NCBI GenBank assembly: GCA_030998225.1
Contig: JAPYXD010000686.1
Coordinates: forward strand, 4,278,001 to 4,342,000
Direction of reading: 5' to 3'
DNA length: 64,000 nt
DNA from: Diplolepis rosae
Taxonomy: Eukaryota > Arthropoda > Insecta > Hymenoptera > Diplolepididae
Positions 56,201 to 64,000 of this stretch are shown here, piece by piece; position 1 is the stretch's first letter; the number at the start of each line of letters is the position of its first letter. Under the pieces are notes generated by a model. The model was not told the origin of the DNA, did not search any database, and worked only from the letters and a program-made list of their open reading frames with translations. The position numbers and the translations under genes are program-made.

Positions 56201-59200
56201 CAAACCCGTTATTGAACGATTAGCACTGAATTCAGTATAATTGAATAAAGAAATATTGATATGAAAATATTTTATTTTATTGAATTAATGCAATTCCATT
56301 ATCGAAATGTTAGCATTAAACTCAGTATAATTGAATAAAGAAATATTGATATTAAAATATTTTATTTTATTCACCTAGTGCAACCCATTATTGAACTGTT
56401 AGCACAGAATTCAATATAATTGAATAAAGAAATATTGAAATTAAAATGTTTTATTTTAATTTAATTAGTGCAAACCCATTATTGAACGGTAAGCACTAAA
56501 TTCAGTATAATTGAATAAAGAAATATTGATATGAAAATGTTTTATTTAGTTGAATTAGTGCAAACCCATGATCGAACGGTTAGCACTAAATTCAGTATAA
56601 TTGAATAAAGATATATTGATATGAAAATGTTTTATTTAATTGAATTTGTGCAAACCCGTTATTGAACGGTTAGCACTAAATTCAGTATAACAGAATAAAG
56701 AAATATTGATATCAAAATGTTTTATTAAATTGAATTAGTGCAACCTATTATCGAACGGTTAGCATTAAATTCATTATAATTGAATAAAGAAAAATTGATA
56801 TGAAAATGTTTTATTTAATTTAATTAGTGCAAACCCATTATTGAACGGTTAGCACTAAATTCAGTATTATTGAATAAAGAAATATTGATATGAATTTATT
56901 TTATTTAATTGAATTAATGCAATTCCATTATTCAACGGTTAGCATTAAACTCAGTATAATTGAATAAAGAAAAATTGATATGATAATTTTTTATTTAATT
57001 GAATTAATGCAAACCCATTATCGAACGGTTACCATTAAATGCAGTATAATCCAATAAATAAAAATTGATATGATAATGTTTTATTTAATTGAATTAGTGC
57101 AATTCCATTATCGAACGGTTAGCATTAAACTCAGTATAATTGAATAAAGAAATATTGATATTAAAATATTTTATTTTATTCACCTAGTGCAACCCATTAT
57201 TGAACTGTTAGCACAAAATTCAATATAATTGAATAAAGAAATATTGAAATTAAAATGTTTTATTTTAATTTAATTAGCGCAAACCCATTATTGAACGGTA
57301 AGCACTAAATTCAGTATAATTGAATAAAGAAATATCGATATGAGAATGTTTTTATTTATTTGATTCGTGCAAACCCCTTATTGAACGGTTAGCACTAAAT
57401 TCAGTATAATTGAATAAAGAAATATTGATATGAAAATGTTTTATTTTAGTTGAATTAGTGCAAACCCGTTATTGAACGATTAGCACTGAATTCAGTATAA
57501 TTGAATAAAGAAATATTGATATGAAAATATTTTATTTTATTGAATTAATGCAATTCCATTATCGAAATGTTAGCATTAAACTCAGTATAATTGAATAAAG
57601 AAATATTGATATTAAAATATTTTATTTTATTCACCTAGTGCAACCCATTATTGAACTGTTAGCACAGAATTCAATATAATTGAATAAAGAAATATTGAAA
57701 TTAAAATGTTTTATTTTAATTTAATTTGCGCAAACCCATTATTGAACGGTAAGCACTAAATTCAGTATAATTGAATAAAGAAATATCGATATGAGAATGT
57801 TTTTATTTATTTGATTCGTGCAAACCCCTTATTGAACGGTTAGCACAGAATTCAGTATAATTGAATAAAAAATATTGAAATTAAAATGTTTTATTTTAAT
57901 TTAAATAGTGCAAACCCATTATTGAACTGTTAGCATTAAATTCAGTATAATTGAATAAAGAAATATTGATATTAAAATGTTTTATTTTAATTGAATTATT
58001 GCAAACCCGTTATTGAACAATTAGCACTGAATTCAGTATTATTGAATAAAGAAATATTGATATGAATTTATTTTATTTAATTGAATTAATGCAATTCCAT
58101 TATTCAACGGTTAGCATTAAACTCAGTATAATTGAATAAAGAAAAATTGATATGATAATTTTTTATTTAATTGAATTAATGCAAACCCATTATCGAACGG
58201 TTACCATTAAATGCAGTATAATTCAATAAATAAAAATTGATATGATAATGTTTTATTTAATTGAATTAGTGCAACCCATTATTGAACTGTTAGCACAGAA
58301 TTCAGTATAATTGAATAAAAAATATTGAAATTAAAATGTTTTATTTTAATTTAATTAGTGCAAACCCATTATTGAACGGTTAGCATTAAATTCAGTATAA
58401 TTGAATAAAGAAATATTGATATTAAAATGTTTTATTTAGTTGAATTAGTGCAAACCCGTTATTGAACGATTAGCACTGAATTCAGTATAATTGAATAAAG
58501 AAATATTGATATGAAAATGTTTTAATAAATTGAATTAGTGCAACCCATTATTGAACTGGTAGCACAGAATTCAGTATAATTGAATAAAAAATATTGAAAT
58601 TAAAATGTTTTATTAAATTGAATTAGTGCAACCTATTATCGAAAGGTTAGCATTAAATTCATTATAATTGAATAAAGAAAAATTGATATGAAAATGTTTT
58701 ATTTAATTTAATTAGTGCAAACCCATTATTGAACGGTTAGCACTAAATTCAGTATTATTGAATAAAGAAATATTGATATGAATTTATTTTATTTAATTGA
58801 ATTAATGCAATTCCATTATTCAACGGTTAGCATTAAACTCAGTATAATTGAATAAAGAAAAATTGATATGATAATTTTTTATTTAATTGAATTAATGCAA
58901 ACCCATTATCGAACGGTTACCATTAAATGCAGTATAATTCAATAAATAAAAATTGATATGATAATGTTTTATTTAATTGAATTAGTGCAACCCATTATTG
59001 AACTGTTAGCACAGAATTCAGTATAATTGAATAAAAAATATTGAAATTAAAATGTTTTATTTTAATTTAATTAGTGCAAACCCATTATTGAACGGTTAGC
59101 ATTAAATTCAGTATAATTGAATAAAGAAATATTGATATTAAAATGTTTTATTTTAATTGAATTAGTGCAAACCCGTTATTGAACAATTAGCAGTAAATTC

Positions 59201-59989
59201 ATTATAATTGAATAAAGAAAAATTGATATGAAAATGTTTTATTTAATTGAATTAATGCAATTCCATTATTGAACGGTTAGCATTAAACTCAGTATAATTG
59301 AATAAAGAAAAATTGATATGAATTTATTTTATTTAATTGAATTAATGCAATTCCATTATTGAACGGTTAGCATTAAACTCAGTATTATTGAATAAAGAAA
59401 TATTGATATAAAAATGTATGATTAAATTGAATTAGTGCAACCCATTATTGAAATGTTAGCACTGAATTCAGCATTATTGAATAAAGAAATATTGATATAA
59501 AAATGTATTATTAAATTGAATTAGTGCAACCCATTATTGAACTGTTAGCACTGAATTCAGTATAATTGAATAAAGAAATATTGATATGAAAATGTTTTAT
59601 TTAGTTGAAATAGTGCAAACCCATGATCGAACGGTTAGCACTAAATTCAGTATAATTGAATAAAGATATATTGATATGAAAATGTTTTATTTAATTGAAT
59701 TAGTGCAAACACGTTATTGAACGAATAGCACTGAATTCAGTATTATTGAATAAAAAAATATTGATATAAAAATGTATTATTAAATTGAATTAGTGCAACC
59801 CATTATTGAAATGTTAGCACTGAATTCAGCATTATTGAATAAAGAAATATTGATATAAAAATGTATTATTAAATTGAATTAGTGCAACCCATTATTCAAC
59901 TGTTAGCACTGAATTCAGTATAATTGATTAAAGAAATATTGAAATTAAAATGTTTTATTTTAATTGAATTAGTGCAAACCCATTATTGA

Positions 59990-61340
59990 AGGGTTAGCAC
60001 TGAATTCATTATAATTGAATGAACAAATATTGATGTTAAAATGTTTTATTTTAATTGAATTAGTGCAAACCCGTTATTGAACGATTAGCACTGAATTCAG
60101 TATAATTGAATAAAGAAATATTGATATGAAAATGTTTTATTAAATTGAATTAGTGCAAACCCATTATTGAACTGTTAGCACTAAATTCAGTATAACAGAA
60201 TAAAGAAAAATTGATATGAAAATGTTTTCTTTAATTGAATTAGTGCAAACCCGTTATTGAACGGTTAGCACTAAATTCAGTATAATTGAATAAAGAAATA
60301 TTGATATGAAAATGTTTTATTTAGTTGAATTAGTGCAAACCCATGATCGAACGGTTAGCACTAAATTCAGTATAATTGAATAAAGATATATTGATATGAA
60401 AATGTTTTATTTAATTGAATTAGTGCAAACCCGTTATTGAAATGTTAGCACTGAATTCAGCATTATTGAATAAAGAAATATTGATATAAAAATGTATTAT
60501 TAAATTGAATTAGTGCAACCCATTATTCAACTGTTAGCACTGAATTCAGTATAATTGATTAAAGAAATATTGAAATTAAAATGTTTTATTTTAATTGAAT
60601 TAGTGCAAACCCATTATTGAAGGGTTAGCACTGAATTCATTATAATTGAATGAACAAATATTGATGTTAAAATGTTTTATTTTAATTGAATTAGTGCAAA
60701 CCCGGTATTGAACGATTAGCACTGAATTCAGTATAATTGAATAAAGAAATATTGATATGAAAATGTTTTATTAAATTGAATTAGTGCAAACCCATTATTG
60801 AACTGTTAGCACTAAATTCAGTATAACAGAATAAAGAAAAATTGATATGAAAATGTTTTCTTTAATTGAATTAGTGCAAACCCGTTATTGAACGGTTAGC
60901 ACTAAATTCAGTATAATTGAATAAAGAAATATTGATATGAAAATGTTTTATTTAGTTGAATTAGTGCAAACCCATGATCGAACGGTTAGCACTAAATTCA
61001 GTATAATTGAATAAAGATATATTGATATGAAAATGTTTTATTTAATTGAATTAGTGCAACCCATTATTGAAATGTTAGCACTGAATTCAGCATTATTGAA
61101 TAAAGAAATATTGATATAAAAATGTATTATTAAATTGAATTAGTGCAACCCATTATTCAACTGTTAGCACTGAATTCAGTATAATTGATTAAAGAAATAT
61201 TGAAATTAAAATGTTTTATTTTAATTGAATTAGTGCAAACCCATTATTGAAGGGTTAGCACTGAATTCATTATAATTGAATGAACAAATATTGATGTTAA
61301 AATGTTTTATTTTAATTGAATTAGTGCAAACCCGTTATTG
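59990..61340. repeat. 7-monomer higher-order repeat (~630 bp)
   Basis: tgaattcattataattgaat followed by gaacaaatattgatgtta occurs at 60001, 60632 and 61262, steps 631 and 630 bp, with the same monomer types between. It is the most regular higher-order unit in the array. Confidence 0.8.
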
Positions 61341-62997
61341 AACGATTAGCACTGAATTCAGTATAATTGAATAAAGAAATATTGATATGAATTTATTTTA
61401 TTTAATTGAATTAATGCAATTCCATTATTGAACGGTTAGCATTAAACTCAGTATAATTGAATAAAGAAAAATTGATATGATAATTTTTTATTTAATTGAA
61501 TTAATGCAAACCCATTATCGAACGGTTACCATTAAATGCAGTATAATTCAATAAAGAAATATTGATATGAAAATGTTTTATTAAATTGAATTAGTGCAAA
61601 ACCATTATTGAACTGTTAGCACTAAATTCAGTATAACAGAATAAAGAAATTTTGATATGAAAATATTTTATTTAATTGAATTAATGCAATTCCATTATTG
61701 AACGGTTAGCATTAAACTCAGTATAATTGAATAAAGAAAAATTGATATGATAATGTTTTATTTAATTGAATTAATGCAAACCCATAATTGAACGGCTAGC
61801 ACTAAATTCAGTATAATTGAATAAAGAAATATTGATATGAAAATATTTTATTTAATTGAATTAATGCAATTCCTTTATTGAACGGTTAGCATTAAACTCA
61901 GTATAATTGAATAAAGAAAAATTGATATGAAAATGTTTTATTTTAATTGAATTAGGGCAAACCCATTATTGAACGGCTAGCACTAAATTCAGTATAATTG
62001 AATAAAGAAATATTGATATGAAAATATTTTATTTAATTGAATTAATGCAATTCCATTATTGAACGGTTAGCATTAAACTCAGTATAATTGAATAAAAAAA
62101 AATTGATATGATAATGTTTTATTTTAATTGAATTAGTGCAAACCCATTATTGAAGGGTTAGCACTGAATTCATTATAATTGAATGAACAAATATTGATGT
62201 TAAAATGTTTTATTTTAATTGAATTAGGGCAAACCCATTATTGGACGGTTAGCACTAAATTCAGTATAACAGAATAAAGAAAAATTGATATGAAAATGTT
62301 TTCTTTAATTGAATTAGTGCAAACCCGTTATTGAACGGTTAGCACTAAATTCAGTATAATTGAATAAAGAAATATTGATATGAAAATATTTTATTTAATT
62401 GAATTAATGCAATTCCATTATTGAACGGTTAGCATTAAACTCAGTATAATTGAATAAAGAAAAATTGATATGAAAATGTTTTATTTAATTGAATTAATGC
62501 AAACCCATGATCGAACGGTTAGCACTAAATTCAGTATAACAGAATAAAGAAAAATTGATATGAAAATGTTTTCTTTAATTGAATTAGTGCAAACCCGTTA
62601 TTGAACGGTTAGCACTAAATTCAGTATAATTGAATAAAGAAATATTGATATGAAAATATTTTATTTAATTGAATTAATGCAATTCCATTATTGAACGGTT
62701 AGCATTAAACTCAGTATAATTGAATAAAGAAAAATTGATATGAAAATGTTTTATTTTAATTGAATTAGGGCAAACCCATTATTGGACGGTTAGCACTAAA
62801 TTCAGTATAACTGAATAAAGATATATTGATATGAAAATGTTTTATTAAATTGAATTAGTGCAACCCATTATTGAAGGGTTAGCACTGAATTCATTATAAT
62901 TGAATGAACAAATATTGATTTTAAAATGGGTTATTCAATTGAATCAGTGCAAACCCATTATTGAGCGGTTAACACTAAATTCAATATAAATGAAAGA

Positions 62998-63066
62998 CCT
63001 CCCCTCGGACTGGTACCTTGACGAAGTCCTTCTCTTGGCTAGGCCAAAAAAGGACGGGTGGGGAGG
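62998..63066 (+). other. Nested hairpin at the element 5' end
   Basis: CCTCCCC (62998-63004) complements GGGGAGG (63060-63066). Inside, GTCCTT (63026-63031) complements AAGGAC (63050-63055), and inside that TTGGC (63035-63039) complements GCCAA (63043-63047) with a TAG loop. A strong 5' structure placed exactly at the element start. Confidence 0.55.
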
Positions 63067-63136
63067 CTTAGCAGACGGCCCTCGGGTCATGGAGGTTTTA
63101 GTGTCCCGATGAATCGGTGAACAAATGCAGGGGGCT

Positions 63137-63249
63137 CTATAGACGGGCATCTTCCCATTGCGTGAAGGGTGCCCTATAAACGGGTCTATCCCAGGTTGAG
63201 AGTGGGGGACGCTATAAACGCGTCTATCCCCATGCATGGAGAAGGATGT
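63137..63249 (+). repeat. Three tandem 37-38-bp repeats in the 5' UTR
   Basis: Units start ctatagacggg (63137), ctataaacggg (63174) and ctataaacgcg (63212); a related ctatagacggt is at 63368. The first unit can fold: GGGCATCTT pairs with AAGGGTGCCC, including G-T wobbles. Confidence 0.7.
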
Positions 63250-63738
63250 ATGCCCCAGGTAGCGGCGCTGAGAGTGAGTCTGTGAGTGCTTGTGAGGAAT
63301 GAGTGAAGTGAACGAATGTCAGCGCTGCTTGACTGTGATATGTGTCCTTCGAATGTGAGAGGAGAACCTATAGACGGTCTCCCTCTTGAAAGAGGCTAAG
63401 AGCGAATTGGTGTATGGAATCTCCTGGGGGACACTGCAAACCCTCCGCAGTCTGTGACCAAGAACAGTCCAAACGATCGTTTCCGTATGGCATCCCACTG
63501 GGAGTGCTTCGTCTCCGAGTGGTGTCTTCCCCGGCCCACGAGGAGGCGAGGCTGCTGTGAGCCTAGCTCTGCCGAGGTGGTGTGCCATGCGGGATCAGAA
63601 GCCAGCCCCTTCGGGACCTTGATCAGGTAGTGCGTATTGAACACAGGTGTCGGAGCCTGTGTTGCCTCGAGCGAGTCCGGTCTGTCCGTGTATTCCGGGA
63701 CCGGCTAAGCGGAGGTTGGGCCTCAGGGAACTGGGGTA

Positions 63739-63750
63739 GGACTTCGGTCC
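63739..63750 (+). other. GGAC-UUCG-GUCC tetraloop hairpin
   Basis: Perfect 4-bp stem closed by a cUUCGg loop, an exceptionally stable RNA tetraloop, about 70 nt before the ORF start. Confidence 0.6.
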
Positions 63751-63818
63751 GAGGGTACACCCGTTCCCAACTATTCCGACCCGCTCCTCTACGCACGATG
63801 CGCTGGTAAAACGAACAT

Positions 63819-64000
63819 ATGGAAACAAATTTTAAAACGGTGGGGAATACAGATTCGGGTGCTTCTTCGGGAGCTGAGGGATGGAAGGACGTCCTTCAGC
63901 TCCTGAAGGAGCAAAACAATAAAATGGAAAAATTGGCGAGGGCTCTCAGCGTCATCCAGCAGGGTATGCTGAGAAACAACCCTCGCCACGTAACGGATAG
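63819..64000 (+). CDS. Start of probable ORF1 of the non-LTR element (60+ codons, partial)
   Basis: ATG at 63819, open without a stop to the window end. The N-terminus is Ser/Gly-rich (METNFKTVGNTDSGASSGAE). It is followed by a helical, coiled-coil-like stretch, WKDVLQLLKEQNNKMEKLAR and ALSVIQQGMLRNN, with leucines and methionines at heptad-like spacing. Coiled coils near the N-terminus are common in ORF1 (Gag-like RNA-binding) proteins of insect non-LTR elements. No zinc knuckle or other domain is reached within the window, so the family is not assigned. The start was chosen as the first ATG after the GC-rich leader with an uninterrupted frame. Confidence 0.55.
   Translation, partial: METNFKTVGNTDSGASSGAEGWKDVLQLLKEQNNKMEKLARALSVIQQGMLRNNPRHVTD

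Larger units (their letters stand above)
18797..62995. repeat. ~90-bp satellite array, right segment (44 kb)
   Basis: About 490 tandem monomers without visible interruption. Typical monomer landmarks: tattgatatgaaaatgtttt, attgaattagtgcaaaccca, ttattgaacggttagcacta, aattcagtataattgaataaag. Many variant types (aatgcaattcc...gcattaaactc; agggcaaaccc; gtgcaaccc with 2-bp loss) recur in fixed orders, making higher-order repeats. Each monomer contains an imperfect dyad around cattattgaac. No gene, RNA gene or second mobile element was seen within it. Confidence 0.97.
62996..63818 (+). other. GC-rich structured 5' UTR
   Basis: No convincing ORF on either strand; the short open frames here are antisense or overlap one another without domain content. 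Contains nested inverted repeats near the 5' end, three 37-38-bp repeats, and a UUCG hairpin near 63739. Confidence 0.5.
62996..64000 (+). mobile_element. 5' end of a probable non-LTR retrotransposon (partial)
   Basis: Composition changes abruptly from A+T-rich satellite to G+C-rich sequence at about 62996. There is no LTR-like border. About 820 bp of structured leader with short tandem repeats precedes an ORF that is open to the window edge. This resembles the 5' UTR and ORF1 start of an insect non-LTR element. No reverse transcriptase is inside the window, so the class is an inference. Confidence 0.5.

Noticed and set aside
18797..62995. CRISPR-like array
   Set aside because: Units are whole-length 90-bp tandem repeats with no unique spacers, in a eukaryotic context with retroelements and no cas genes.
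18797..62995. CENP-B box in the satellite monomer
   Set aside because: The nearest match on either strand (around ttcgataatgggtttgc) does not fit the TTCGNNNNANNCGGG core, so a centromeric role is not claimed from motif evidence.
62996..63120. Definite HDV-like ribozyme at the 5' end of the non-LTR element
   Set aside because: Outer arms and an internal hairpin are present, but I could not identify a P2 strand and catalytic C in the correct order; kept only as a test in the findings.
62944..63989. Several 66-97-codon open frames on both strands in the GC-rich end
   Set aside because: They overlap each other on both strands, have no domain, and lie in sequence with UTR-like repeats and hairpins; only the frame from 63819 looks like a gene start.

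Overview
The window is eukaryotic, A+T-rich and dominated by repeats. It most likely comes from an insect: the viral genes are of insect-retrovirus and arthropod-virus type, and one captured gene resembles an insect initiator-caspase CARD. The species cannot be named from the sequence alone. No ordinary single-copy host gene is visible.

Layout. (1) 1-1153 and 18797-62995 form one satellite array of a roughly 90-bp monomer, about 500 copies by length, with long-range higher-order duplications. (2) 1154-18796 is a single 17.6-kb LTR retroelement of Ty3/gypsy (errantivirus-like) type. It lies on the minus strand and interrupts the array with a 4-bp ATTG target duplication. Its two 762-bp LTRs differ at only two positions, so the insertion is recent. 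(3) 62996-64000 is the GC-rich 5' end of a different element, probably a non-LTR retrotransposon: about 820 bp of structured 5' UTR and the first 60 codons of an ORF that leaves the window.

The LTR element is the centre of interest. Read along the minus strand it has: LTR, tRNA-Gly primer site, long AT-rich leader, Gag (split by an in-frame UAG), Pol protease-RT-RNase H in the -1 frame, a broken linker with AT-hook and acidic segments, integrase, and then about 8 kb of extra genes. These are a 93-aa stand-alone CARD, a 699-aa chuvirus-like glycoprotein, a protein with two dsRNA-binding domains, a dsRBD plus zinc-knuckle protein, a 554-aa F-type envelope, two paralogous small CxxC proteins, and a second dsRBD plus zinc-knuckle protein. 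The polypurine tract and 3' LTR follow. Typical elements of this group carry only gag, pol and one env. This looks like a complex endogenous retrovirus with two unrelated envelope types and a set of candidate host-defence antagonists (RNA interference, apoptosis).

Most of the downstream ORFs have a YAG, sometimes with a clear pyrimidine tract, 1-20 nt before their ATG, which suggests expression from alternatively spliced subgenomic mRNAs. Several frames (the Pol linker and the N-termini of both envelopes) change register at short A or T runs, always in the same direction. That points to either assembly homopolymer error or real decay of this copy.
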